64,000 bases of DNA from Streptomyces sp. V4I2. Its GTDB lineage: Bacteria > Actinomycetota > Actinomycetes > Streptomycetales > Streptomycetaceae. The notes below the pieces were generated by a model. That model was not told the origin of the DNA, searched no databases, and saw only the letters and a list, made by a program, of their open reading frames with translations. The stretch lies in NCBI RefSeq assembly GCF_030817655.1, contig NZ_JAUSZM010000003.1:310001-374000 (forward strand), given 5' to 3'. Below, piece after piece: positions 7,960 through 15,768 of the stretch; within the stretch, counting starts at the first letter, position 1; each line of letters begins with the position of its first letter. Position numbers and translations under genes: made by a program.

Positions 7960-9449
7960 TGGAGACCACCGGAACGCAGTTCATCGCGGGCAAGCGACGC
8001 CCCGGCACGTCCGGCGAGAAGTTCTCGGTGACCAATCCGGCCACCGGAGAGGTCCTGGCCACCGACACCCTGGCCGGCGCCGAGGACGTCGACGAGGCGG
8101 TCGCCGCCGCCCGGGATGCCTTCGCGGACTGGTCGCGCACCACTCCCGCCGAACGCTCCGAGGCACTGCTGCGCTGGGCGGACCGACTCCAGGAGCGTGC
8201 CGAGGAGTTCGCCGACACCGAAAGCCGGATCGGCGGCAAACCGATCAGGCTGACCCGTGGCTTCGACATCCCCGGCACCATCGACAACGTCCGGTTCTTC
8301 GCCGGTGCGGCCCGCAACCTGGAGGGCCGCGCCTCCGGCGAGTACTCCGGCGACCACACCTCCACGATCCGCCGCGAACCCGTCGGCGTCATCGGCTCCA
8401 TCGCCCCCTGGAACTACCCGTTGCAGATGGCGGCGTGGAAGGTGCTGCCCGCCGTCGCCGCAGGCAACACCATCGTCCTCAAGCCGTCCGAACTGACCCC
8501 GCTGACCTCGGTGATGTTCGCGGAGGCGGCCCAGGAGGCGGGCATCCCGGACGGTGTCATCAGCATCGTCACCGGCACCGGGCCCGTCGCCGGCCAGGCG
8601 CTGGTCACGCACCCCGACGTCGCCATGGTCTCCTTCACCGGTTCCACGGCGGTGGGGCGCCAAGTCGCCGCGCAGGCAGCCGGGCTGGTCAAGCGCGTCC
8701 ACCTCGAACTCGGCGGCAAGGCTCCCTTCGTCGTCTTCGACGACGCCGACCTGGAGGCCGCGGCCCGCGGTGCGGTGGCCGGGGCCCTCATCAATGCCGG
8801 CCAGGACTGCACGGCCGCCACCCGCGCCTACGTCCAGCGTCCGCTGTACGAGGCGTTCGTGGCCCGCGTCGCCGAGCTGATGGACGACGTACGCCTGGGC
8901 CCGATCGACGACCCGGCCACCGACATGGGCTCCCTGATCTCCCTCCGGCAGCGCGACAAGGTCGCCGCCATGGTCGAGGACGCTCGCCGGACCGGCGCCA
9001 CCGTCGTACGCGGCGGAAAGATCCCCGACGGACCACTCGGCCGGGCCGCCTACTACGAGCCCACCCTCATCACCGACGCCGCACAGGACTTGCCCATCGT
9101 GCAGCAGGAGATCTTCGGCCCGGTTCTCGTCTGCCTGCCCTTCGACGGCGACGACGAGGCACTCAGCCTCGCCAACGACACCCCGTACGGGCTCGCCGCC
9201 TCCGCCTGGACCACCAACGTCTACCGCGCCGGGCGGGCCGGCCGCGAGATCCAGGCGGGCTGCGTCTGGATCAACGACCACATCCCGATCATCAGCGAGA
9301 TGCCGCACGGCGGCTACAAGACCTCCGGCTTCGGCAAGGACATGTCCGCCTACTCCTTCGACGAATACACCAACATCAAGCACGTCATGTCGGACATCAC
9401 CGGCGCCCCGCACAAGGGCTGGCACGACGTGATCTTCACCAGCCGCTGA
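7959..9449 (+). CDS. Aldehyde dehydrogenase (probable 2-oxoglutarate semialdehyde dehydrogenase)
   Basis: The 496-residue NAD(P)-dependent aldehyde dehydrogenase has the cofactor motif GSIAPWNYPLQM, the GSTAVG turn, the general base in HLELGGKAPF and the nucleophilic cysteine in NAGQDCTAATR. The ATG at 7959 overlaps the racemase stop by one base (TGATG), so the genes are translationally coupled. By overall sequence it resembles gamma-aminobutyraldehyde/betaine aldehyde dehydrogenases. Its place as last gene of the hydroxyproline operon fits the final oxidation of 2-oxoglutarate semialdehyde to 2-oxoglutarate. The exact substrate is inferred from context. Confidence 0.8.
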   Translation: METTGTQFIAGKRRPGTSGEKFSVTNPATGEVLATDTLAGAEDVDEAVAAARDAFADWSRTTPAERSEALLRWADRLQERAEEFADTESRIGGKPIRLTRGFDIPGTIDNVRFFAGAARNLEGRASGEYSGDHTSTIRREPVGVIGSIAPWNYPLQMAAWKVLPAVAAGNTIVLKPSELTPLTSVMFAEAAQEAGIPDGVISIVTGTGPVAGQALVTHPDVAMVSFTGSTAVGRQVAAQAAGLVKRVHLELGGKAPFVVFDDADLEAAARGAVAGALINAGQDCTAATRAYVQRPLYEAFVARVAELMDDVRLGPIDDPATDMGSLISLRQRDKVAAMVEDARRTGATVVRGGKIPDGPLGRAAYYEPTLITDAAQDLPIVQQEIFGPVLVCLPFDGDDEALSLANDTPYGLAASAWTTNVYRAGRAGREIQAGCVWINDHIPIISEMPHGGYKTSGFGKDMSAYSFDEYTNIKHVMSDITGAPHKGWHDVIFTSR

Positions 9450-9450
9450 A

Positions 9451-9493
9451 CCGTCCGAGCTGAGTCGTCCGGAGCTGAGCCGTCCGAGCTGAG
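9451..9493. repeat. Three tandem copies of a 14-15 bp unit (CCGTCCGAGCTGAG)
   Basis: Copies lie at 9451-9464, 9465-9479 (one extra G and one change) and 9480-9493, and fill the gap between the aldehyde dehydrogenase stop and the ribosome-binding site of the next SDR gene. Each holds GAGCTGAG. No function is known; the gap could lengthen or shorten by slippage. Confidence 0.7.
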
Positions 9494-9511
9494 CCATCGA
9501 AGAGGAGTGTC

Positions 9512-10285
9512 ATGGCCGTCTCGGCCACTGCTTCACGCTTCACGGAGAAGGTCTGTGTCGTCACCGGCGCGGGCGGCGGTATCGGATCCGCGATCGCGCG
9601 GCGTCTGGCACGCGAAGGGGCCACCGTCGTGGTCTGCGACGTCGACGGCGCCGCAGCAGGCAAAATCGCTTCGGAGATCACAGGAGAGGGCGGGACAGCC
9701 GAGGTCTCACAGTTCAACCTCGCCGTCGCGAGCGCGTGCGTCCAGGTCGTCGACGAGGTGGTCGCCCGCCACGGACACCTCGACGTGCTGGTGAACAACG
9801 CCGGCATCAACCGACGCGGCGACCTCCTCGCCCTCTCCGAAGAGGGCTGGGAGACCAGCTTCGCCATCAACGTGCACCCGCTGTTCCACCTGTGCCGGGC
9901 AGCACTGCCGCACATGGCGTCCCACAGCGGTGGAGCCATCGTGAACACCGCCTCGCAGTGGGGCCTGCAGCCGACGCCGGGACATATCGCGTACAACGTG
10001 ACAAAAGCCGCAGTTGTCGCCTTCACCCACAGCCTCGCCCGGGACCACGCCAACCAGGGCGTCCGAGTCAACGCCGTGTGCCCGGGAGAGATCCGAACAC
10101 CGATGGTGGAGGCGAATCTCGTCCGAACGGGACGCACCGTCGCCGACCTCGACGCTCTGGTCCCGTTCGGCCGCATCGGGACACCGGAGGAGGTCGCGGC
10201 GCTGGTCGCGTTCCTCGCCTCGGACGAGGCGCCGTACATGTGCGGCTCCATTGTCGAGATCACCGGAGCGCAGGCAGTCTCATGA
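9512..10285 (+). CDS. SDR-family NAD(P)-dependent oxidoreductase
   Basis: The 257-residue classical short-chain dehydrogenase has the cofactor motif TGAGGGIG near residue 20, NNAG near residue 95, catalytic Ser in NTASQW and the YNVTK active-site Tyr/Lys pair. A conserved PG motif follows (VNAVCPGEIRTPM). It has a strong GAGGAG site before the ATG. Its stop overlaps the start of the next SDR gene by 4 bp (ATGA), so the two were a coupled pair before the insertion. The substrate is unknown. It may belong to the upstream operon or be independent. Confidence 0.85.
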   Translation: MAVSATASRFTEKVCVVTGAGGGIGSAIARRLAREGATVVVCDVDGAAAGKIASEITGEGGTAEVSQFNLAVASACVQVVDEVVARHGHLDVLVNNAGINRRGDLLALSEEGWETSFAINVHPLFHLCRAALPHMASHSGGAIVNTASQWGLQPTPGHIAYNVTKAAVVAFTHSLARDHANQGVRVNAVCPGEIRTPMVEANLVRTGRTVADLDALVPFGRIGTPEEVAALVAFLASDEAPYMCGSIVEITGAQAVS

Positions 10286-10655
10286 GCATCGAGACAACTT
10301 CCCCCGGCAGCCTTCTCCTTGCCGGAAAGACGGTCCTCGTCACAGGTGCGTCGCGCGGCATCGGACGGGCGACCGCACTCGCCGCTCACCGCGAAGGCGC
10401 ATACGTCGTCGCGCACTGGGCCAACAGCGAACAGGCCGCCCTCGACCTCCAGCGCCGCCTGGGAGACCGCGGATGCCTGGTCCGCGCCGACCTTCGTGAC
10501 GAGACCGGGACGGAGACCATGTGGCAGGAGGCTCTGGCCTGGCACGGCCGTGTCGACGTCCTGGTCAACAACGCTGGAGCCTGGCTCGGGTCGCCGCTCG
10601 AAGACCCGGCACAGTGGCGCCAGGGGTGGGCCGACAACCTGGCCGTCAACTTGAC
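10282..10655 (+). pseudogene. SDR-family oxidoreductase, truncated by an IS605-type insertion
   Basis: The N-terminal half of a short-chain dehydrogenase is present: TGASRGIG near residue 21, VDVLVNNAG near residue 90 and the DNLAVNLT stretch that normally precedes the catalytic Ser strand. The frame is cut at the TTGAC pentamer (10651-10655), where the IS hairpin begins. Read-through gives only RP and a stop inside the hairpin. The C-terminal half (YxxxK active site) was not found beyond the right end of the element near 12430. So the gene was not merely interrupted; its 3' part was also lost or moved. Confidence 0.85.
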
Positions 10656-10674
10656 CCGGCCCTGAAGGGCCGGG
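10655..10674. repeat. IS605-type end hairpin, tnpB side
   Basis: A perfect 8-bp stem, CCCGGCCC-TGAA-GGGCCGGG, at the boundary with the SDR fragment. Such subterminal hairpins are the TnpA recognition sites in this family. Confidence 0.75.
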
Positions 10675-10850
10675 CTTGGAGGTAGTGCCCAGCTGGCTGC
10701 TGGGGTGGACTCCTCCGTCCAGACACCCCGTTATGGGGTGGCAGGGACGCGTGACTCACGCCCCGCATTCCACACGCTCTCGCCACGGGTGGCGATGTTG
10801 TGGGAAGCATTCCGGTCGGCGTGGGCAACGACCCCGCACCCCCGGCAGAT
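10656..10850 (-). ncRNA. Possible omega RNA (guide RNA) of TnpB
   Basis: In IS605-family elements the 3' end of tnpB and the adjacent right end encode an RNA that guides TnpB, with the guide lying just outside the element. Here the tnpB stop is at 10731 and the element end is near 10655 on the same strand. The strip contains the terminal hairpin and a second short CCAGCTGG/CTGCTGGGG fold. The position is predicted from family knowledge; no RNA end can be fixed from sequence. The guide would fall in the SDR fragment below 10651. Confidence 0.35.
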
Positions 10851-11888
10851 GAAAAGCCCCTGGTCGACACGGTTGCGTTTGTCGACGTGGCCGCACTCGG
10901 CACACGTCTGCGACGTGTACGCGGGATCAACGAAGACCAGGGGTACACCGGCCCGCTTGGCCTTGTAGACGATGAAGTCTCCGAGCTGGGCGAACGCCCA
11001 GGAATGGAGTGCGACCCGTTGGGGCTTGCGGAGCCGTACCCGGTTGCGGATGCCCCCCAGTTCTTCGAGGGACAGGCCGCGCCCGGTGCGTTCAGCCTCG
11101 GTCACGATCGTCTTGGAGATGATGTGGTTGGTGTTCGCGGCGTGCCGCGCTTCCTTGCGGGCACGTGCCTTGAGCCGCCGCTTGGCGCTCTTGGTGCGCT
11201 TCTTCTGGAGCTTGGCACGCAGGGCAAGCTGTCGCTTGCGGTACCGGTTGAGCCCCCGCCCGGCGGCGAGGTAGCCGGTGGAGGCGGTGGCGATGTTCTC
11301 GATGCCGAGGTCCACGCCGATGAAGCCGTCCGGCTCGTACTGCTCGGCCTCGGGCACGTCACAGGTGGCGACGAGGTAGAACACGCCGTCGCGCTCGATC
11401 AGGTCGGATTCGCCCTGCCGGTGCGCCTGGAGCATCTTGAGCGCGTCGGCGGAGCACACGAACGGCACGTTCTTGACCCGGCCGTCCACGGTCCAGATGG
11501 ACACGGTCCGCTGGTCGTACTGCCAGCTCAGGCACCGGTCGTCATACGGCTGGGCGGCCACGGGGCGAAAGGTGATCGGCTTGGACTCGGCCTTGCGGCG
11601 ACGCTTAGAGCCTTCCGTGCCGAGGTTCCCGGCTCGGATGTTGGCCTTGAGCGTGGTGTACGAGTCGCGCACCTTCTTGATGACGTGTTGCGCGGCCTGC
11701 GCTCCCAGCCCCCGCGCTTTGAGTTCGGCGTAGGTGTGCTTGCGCAGCTCGTACTCACGCGGCACGCCGTGCTCGAACGTCACCTCCGATACCCAGTTCG
11801 CGGCGTCATTGACCGTGCGCAGGGTGCGCTCAAGCACGGATGCCTGCACGGCATCCGGTGTGAGTTTGACCTGCGTCACGATCTTCAC
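10731..11888 (-). CDS. tnpB: RNA-guided endonuclease TnpB (IS605 OrfB)
   Basis: The 385-residue protein has the TnpB layout: an N-terminal helical wedge region, then a RuvC-like domain with Asp in FIGVDLGIENIA, Glu in LSLEELGGIRNR and Asp in VAHADRNASHNIA. A zinc ribbon (CAECGH ... CRGCG) is inserted before the last Asp. All three catalytic acids and four zinc cysteines are present, so it should be active. TnpB cuts DNA next to a target-adjacent motif under guidance of an RNA from the element's right end and helps keep the element in place. It diverges from tnpA. Confidence 0.93.
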   Translation of the reverse strand: MKIVTQVKLTPDAVQASVLERTLRTVNDAANWVSEVTFEHGVPREYELRKHTYAELKARGLGAQAAQHVIKKVRDSYTTLKANIRAGNLGTEGSKRRRKAESKPITFRPVAAQPYDDRCLSWQYDQRTVSIWTVDGRVKNVPFVCSADALKMLQAHRQGESDLIERDGVFYLVATCDVPEAEQYEPDGFIGVDLGIENIATASTGYLAAGRGLNRYRKRQLALRAKLQKKRTKSAKRRLKARARKEARHAANTNHIISKTIVTEAERTGRGLSLEELGGIRNRVRLRKPQRVALHSWAFAQLGDFIVYKAKRAGVPLVFVDPAYTSQTCAECGHVDKRNRVDQGLFICRGCGVVAHADRNASHNIATRGESVWNAGRESRVPATP

Positions 11889-11911
11889 GGGCGTGATCGT
11901 AGCATTGATCT

Positions 11912-12340
11912 ATGTCACCACGCTGGGAGCCAAACCCCGATATCCGCAGGGGCCGTAGCGTCGTCTACACCCTCCACGCGCACTTGGTCTTCACCCCCAA
12001 ATACCGGCGCGGACCATTCTCCGACGAGATCCTTCGGCGCTGCGAAGAGGTCATGCGCGACGTGTGCACCGACTTCGGCGCGGAGCTGCGGGAGTTCAAC
12101 GGCGAACGCGATCACGTCCACCTCCTCGTGCACTACCCGCCCAAGGTCGCCATCTCCCGACTCGTAGGCTCCCTCAAGGGTGTCTCCGCCCGGCGCCTGA
12201 GGCAGGAGTTCCCCGGCCACATCCGCAAGTACCTGTGGGGTGAGCACTTCTGGTCGCCGTCCTACTTCGCCGCCTCGTGCGGGGGCGCCCCGCTCGCTGT
12301 CATCAAGGAGTACATCGAGAACCAGAAACGTCCCGGCTGA
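11912..12340 (+). CDS. tnpA: IS200-type Y1 (HUH) transposase TnpA
   Basis: The 142-residue protein has the HUH motif in DHVHLLVHYP (about residues 66-75) and the catalytic tyrosine in VIKEYIENQKRPG near the C-terminus. It also has the family strand YTLHAHLVFTPKYRR. The complete length and intact catalytic residues indicate a working single-strand transposase that cuts and rejoins the hairpin ends at 10655-10674 and 12401-12420. Confidence 0.93.
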   Translation: MSPRWEPNPDIRRGRSVVYTLHAHLVFTPKYRRGPFSDEILRRCEEVMRDVCTDFGAELREFNGERDHVHLLVHYPPKVAISRLVGSLKGVSARRLRQEFPGHIRKYLWGEHFWSPSYFAASCGGAPLAVIKEYIENQKRPG

Positions 12341-12400
12341 GGTCAACAGCGCAGCCAAGTACACCCGCGCGGGTCAGAGCAGCGTTAAGAAGCGCTTCCT

Positions 12401-12420
12401 CCCGGGCGTGAACGCCCGGG
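12401..12420. repeat. IS605-type end hairpin, tnpA side
   Basis: A perfect 8-bp stem, CCCGGGCG-TGAA-CGCCCGGG, 60 bp after the tnpA stop. It has the same geometry as the hairpins at 36-55 and 10655-10674. Confidence 0.75.
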
Positions 12421-12430
12421 GTTCCGCGCT

Positions 12431-12922
12431 AGATCACGCTGAACATGGTCTATGGAAAATGTCGATCGCTTCCAGGGGATAGCGTTCACACTGTCCGGCT
12501 CCCTGATGCCAAGGCGTCTGGGATCAAGACGCCGTTCGGTGACGGCACCCATTGGGCGGCGGCTGCATGGCCCCGAGACCGGGACCAGGGCGGAGCGCGT
12601 GCATCGCAGTGCACATCGAGTGCACTCGGGTGATCGACGGCTTCAAGTGCCCCAGGCGGACCTGAAGCGAGTCCCGGAGACTGTGAAGCGCGGGGCCGCC
12701 CGCATCGGCCCCACCGTGTAAGAGAAGGAAGGGCCGATGCCGGCTGCCTGAAGATCGAACGCGCTCAGCGCGATCAGGGCACCTCCGGGCCGCGGTACTC
12801 CCGTCGTGGCCGAGATGGGCACCGGTCCGGTCCAGGAGCTCTACGACGAGCTGCTTGATGTCGCGATGCTGGATACGCCCCGCCTCTGCCGGACGATCTG
12901 AAACCCGTCGGCGGGCGACGGG
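12431..12922. other. Unassigned region after the IS605-type element
   Basis: About 490 bp with no gene I can support. Short open frames lack ribosome-binding sites and family resemblance. It holds one copy of a 22-bp repeat (12607-12628). A plus-strand frame from about 12804 to 12901 ends in a stop and may be a gene remnant. The missing 3' half of the interrupted SDR is not here. Confidence 0.5.
12607..12628. repeat. 22-bp repeat copy 1 with AGTGCAC/GTGCACT palindrome
   Basis: The core AGTGCAC-ATCGA-GTGCACT is a perfect 7-bp inverted repeat with a 5-nt spacer. The same 22 bp recurs exactly at 35550-35571, also in non-coding DNA. Function unknown. Confidence 0.7.
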
Positions 12923-14929
12923 TCAGAGCACGAGACACTCGCTCCCGGCCGCGTCCTGGCCCCCGTGGCGCGCCCGCTGGATCACCGCCCAGGCGGCTGC
13001 GGCATCCTGTACGCCGATGCCGACGCTGCCGTAGAACACGATGTCGTCGGGTTGCTTCCGGGCGGTCGCACGGCCCACGACGACGTCCCCGAGGCCGACG
13101 AGGTCCTCCCGTAGGAGGTCTCCCGACCGCAGTGCCGCCACGACCGGCCCGCAGTGCCCTGCGGCGGTGGCGGGGTCGTCGACGACGACGGCTCCCGCCC
13201 GGCGCAGCACCTCGGGGTCGGCTTCGCAGCGCGTCGGCTCGACTGATCCGACGCTCACCACGGTGCAGCCCTTCGCCAGCCAGGCACCGAGGACGACGGG
13301 CGTCTCGCTCAGCGTGCATGCGGCGACGATATGGGCTTCCGCCACCGCCTCCTCGGCAGTCCTGGCGGCTGCCACCTCGATGCCGAGTTCGGCGGCGAGT
13401 TCGGCCGCTGCGGCCAGGCTGTTGCCCGGTGTGGGGCTCCAGATGCGCACCGTCCGCAGGGGGCGTACCCGGGCGATGGCACGTACGTGGGCCCGGGCCT
13501 GCACGCCGGAGCCGATGACCGCGAGCCGGGTGGCGTCAGGACGCGCGAGGACGGAGACGGCGAGGGCGCTCGCGGCGGCTGTGCGCAGGGTCGTCACCGT
13601 CGTCCCGTCCATCACGGCCACGGGGCGGCCGGTTTCCGGATCGAGCGCGGTGATCAGGGCGCTGACGTTGGGCAGTCCGCGCCCGCTGTTGCCCTGGTTG
13701 AGGCTGCCGAACTTGCAGACCGCGCCGGTGTCCTCCGACAGGCGGGAGGCGTAGCAGAAGACGATCGAGCCGTCGAAGCGGCTGGGATAGAGGATCTTTT
13801 CCGGCAGTTCGGCGGTCCGGTCGCCCAGGGCGGTGAACGCCACCCGCTGGGACTCGATGGCGGTGTCGGGATCGAAGAGCGCCGCCACCTGACGCTCGGA
13901 CAGGAAGAGAATCTCCTGCGGTGCTTCCGGCATGCGCTCCTGCCTCTTCGTCACGGGGCTCGTTACGGTAGCCTGCCGCGGCGTTGGGCGGCGTGCCGGC
14001 GCTGCGGCGGCGACCGGGCCCGCGTCGGCCGCCGCGGAGGACGCGCCGAGCGACACACCGGCGGCGACGAGCAGGCTGCCCAGCAACTGCCCGGCGCCGA
14101 AGCTTCCCGTGCCCACGATGGGCGCCGTCAGTGCGGCCGAGACCGGGATCAGGCCGGACAGCAGTGCCATGCCCACCGCGCCGATCCGGTGGATGGCCCC
14201 GAACCACAGCACGATGCCCAGCACCGTCACGGCCAGGATCTGCCACGCCAGCGCAGCCGACTCCGCACCGTCGGGCATCCGCACCCACGCCGAACCGTCG
14301 AGGGCCAGGCCCAGTGCCGCAGCCTCCACCGAGGCGATCGCGCACGCGCAGGTGGTCAGCAGCAGTGGCCCCAGCACTCTCAGCACCGGCACGACGAACA
14401 GGGCCATGACCACCTCCCCGCCCATCGCCGCCAGCGACCAGAGCAGGCCGGCCGCGTTCGTCCGCCCGAAGCCCTGGACCACCGCGGCCCCCGCCGCCAC
14501 GACCAGCGCCCCGCAGGCCACCCGGCCCGAGGGGCGTCTCGACTCCATCAACGGCGCCAGGATCGCCACCACCACCGGTGTGCACCCCACCACGACGCCC
14601 GGTACGGCGGGCTCGGCGGTGCGCTCGGCGCAGAGCACCGCCACGTTGAACCCGACCAGGCCCGCCGCCGACACCAGGGTGAGCCGCACCCACAGCCGTG
14701 GGGTGAGCCGGCGGACCGGGGCCCATCCACGCCGGGTGCACAGGACGGCCAGCAGCAGGAACCCGAGGGCGTAGCGCACCGACTGCCCACCCAGGAACGG
14801 GTAGTGCGCCATCACGCTGCTCGCCACGAAGGACACGCCCACCAGGACGGCGGAGACGGCGCCCATCAGCAAACCGAGCCGGTGCGACGGGGTCATCCGC
14901 GGCACGGCAACCACCGCACTCGTCACCAC
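12923..14929 (-). CDS. EamA/DMT transporter fused to an ornithine cyclodeaminase-family enzyme
   Basis: One uninterrupted 668-residue frame encodes two proteins. Residues 1-300 form ten predicted membrane helices with the two EamA repeats of drug/metabolite exporters. After an Ala/Pro-rich linker (about 300-332) comes a complete ornithine cyclodeaminase/mu-crystallin domain, with EILFLSERQVAALFD at its start and the NAD motif VIGSGVQARAHVRAIA. I found no stop between them. An internal ATG at 13933 with CAGGAG just upstream would yield the enzyme alone (336 residues), so both fused and separate products are possible. Family members make proline from ornithine or reduce cyclic imines. A paired exporter suggests the product or substrate is a small amino acid. 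The GTG at 14929 is the best start. Confidence 0.8.
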   Translation of the reverse strand: MVTSAVVAVPRMTPSHRLGLLMGAVSAVLVGVSFVASSVMAHYPFLGGQSVRYALGFLLLAVLCTRRGWAPVRRLTPRLWVRLTLVSAAGLVGFNVAVLCAERTAEPAVPGVVVGCTPVVVAILAPLMESRRPSGRVACGALVVAAGAAVVQGFGRTNAAGLLWSLAAMGGEVVMALFVVPVLRVLGPLLLTTCACAIASVEAAALGLALDGSAWVRMPDGAESAALAWQILAVTVLGIVLWFGAIHRIGAVGMALLSGLIPVSAALTAPIVGTGSFGAGQLLGSLLVAAGVSLGASSAAADAGPVAAAAPARRPTPRQATVTSPVTKRQERMPEAPQEILFLSERQVAALFDPDTAIESQRVAFTALGDRTAELPEKILYPSRFDGSIVFCYASRLSEDTGAVCKFGSLNQGNSGRGLPNVSALITALDPETGRPVAVMDGTTVTTLRTAAASALAVSVLARPDATRLAVIGSGVQARAHVRAIARVRPLRTVRIWSPTPGNSLAAAAELAAELGIEVAAARTAEEAVAEAHIVAACTLSETPVVLGAWLAKGCTVVSVGSVEPTRCEADPEVLRRAGAVVVDDPATAAGHCGPVVAALRSGDLLREDLVGLGDVVVGRATARKQPDDIVFYGSVGIGVQDAAAAWAVIQRARHGGQDAAGSECLVL

Positions 14930-14966
14930 CGCGCCACTTCCCCCTGTTCATCCTCGTCGAAAACCG

Positions 14967-15023
14967 ACACCCCGGGTGCGCGGGTGGCCGCGCCAGGTGG
15001 GCGCACCCGCGCGCCCGGGGTGT
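14967..15023 (-). terminator. Hairpin terminator after livF
   Basis: Arms 14967-14986 and 15004-15023 (ACACCCCGGG... and ...CCCGGGGTGT) pair over 20 positions with one mismatch around a 17-nt loop. The structure begins directly after the livF stop (15025-15027) on the minus strand, ending the Liv operon before the next gene. Confidence 0.8.
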
Positions 15024-15024
15024 G

Positions 15025-15768
15025 TCAGCCGCCGAGATAGGCGCTGACGATCTCCTGGTCCTCGGCCAGCTCGTCCGCGGGACCATGGAGTTTCAGGGAG
15101 CCGGATTCCAGGACGTAGGCGCGGTCCGCGACCTCGAGCGCGGCCAGCGCGTTCTGTTCGACGAGCAGCACCGTGGTGCCCTGCTCACGGATCCGGACGA
15201 TGGTTTCGAAGATGACGTCGACGAGCACCGGGGCCAGACCCATGGAGGGTTCGTCGAGCAGCAGCAGCTGCGGCCTCGCCATCATCGCCCGCCCGACGGC
15301 CAGCATCTGCTGCTCGCCACCGGACATGGTGCCCGCCTTCTGGCTGATGCGTTCCCGGAGCCGGGGGAAGAGCTCCAGGATCATCTCCCGGTCCTCGGCT
15401 ATCCCCTCCTTGTCCTTGCGCAGGAACGCGCCCATGTCGAGGTTCTCGTCCACGGTCATCTTGGGGAAGATCCGCCGCCCCTCCGGAGAATGGGCGATGC
15501 CGCGCCTGACGACCTCGTGATCGGCCACGCCGTTGAGCTTGCGGCCCTGGAAGGTCACGGTGCCGCGCCGCACCGGCAGCAGGCCGGAGATCGCCCGCAG
15601 TGTGGTGGACTTGCCCGCGCCGTTGGAGCCGATGAGGGTGACGATCTCGCCCGGGTAGACGGTGAGCGACAGGCCCTTCACCGCAGCGATGTTGCCGTAG
15701 TAGACGTGGATCTCGTCGAGTTCGAGCATCGGCTCGCGCGTCTCGGTCACGCCGTTGGCGCCGCTCAT
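15025..15768 (-). CDS. livF: Branched-chain amino-acid-type ABC transporter ATPase LivF
   Basis: The 247-residue ATPase has Walker A GSNGAGKST, signature MSGGEQQMLAVGRAMM, Walker B LLLLDEPSMGLAP and H-loop VEQN. The LDEIHVYYGNIAAVKGLSL start and EPSMGLAP are diagnostic of LivF. It is the last gene of livH-M-G-F and overlaps livG by 4 bp (ATGA). It energises import together with LivG. Confidence 0.93.
   Translation of the reverse strand: MSGANGVTETREPMLELDEIHVYYGNIAAVKGLSLTVYPGEIVTLIGSNGAGKSTTLRAISGLLPVRRGTVTFQGRKLNGVADHEVVRRGIAHSPEGRRIFPKMTVDENLDMGAFLRKDKEGIAEDREMILELFPRLRERISQKAGTMSGGEQQMLAVGRAMMARPQLLLLDEPSMGLAPVLVDVIFETIVRIREQGTTVLLVEQNALAALEVADRAYVLESGSLKLHGPADELAEDQEIVSAYLGG

Larger units (their letters stand above)
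10651..12430. mobile_element. IS200/IS605-type insertion sequence with divergent tnpB and tnpA
   Basis: The element carries tnpB (minus, 10731-11888) and tnpA (plus, 11912-12340), diverging from a 23-bp gap. There are subterminal 8-bp hairpins with TGAA loops at 10655-10674 and 12401-12420, and no terminal inverted repeats. This is the layout of the IS605 family, which moves as single-stranded DNA. The element abuts the pentamer TTGAC in the SDR gene. On the minus strand the tnpB-side end reads GGGTCAAG, as expected for a right end of this family. Exact tips are estimates. Both genes look intact, so it may still be active. Confidence 0.85.

Noticed and set aside
10651..10655. TTGAC taken firmly as the target-adjacent motif on the tnpA side
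   Set aside because: It lies on the tnpB side in the plus strand; in this family the motif should flank the other (tnpA-side) end, so its role remains ambiguous and I only note it as the junction sequence.
12774..13319. Arg/Gly-rich minus-strand frame of 181 codons
   Set aside because: It is a frame shadow of the cyclodeaminase-like domain with biased low-complexity composition.
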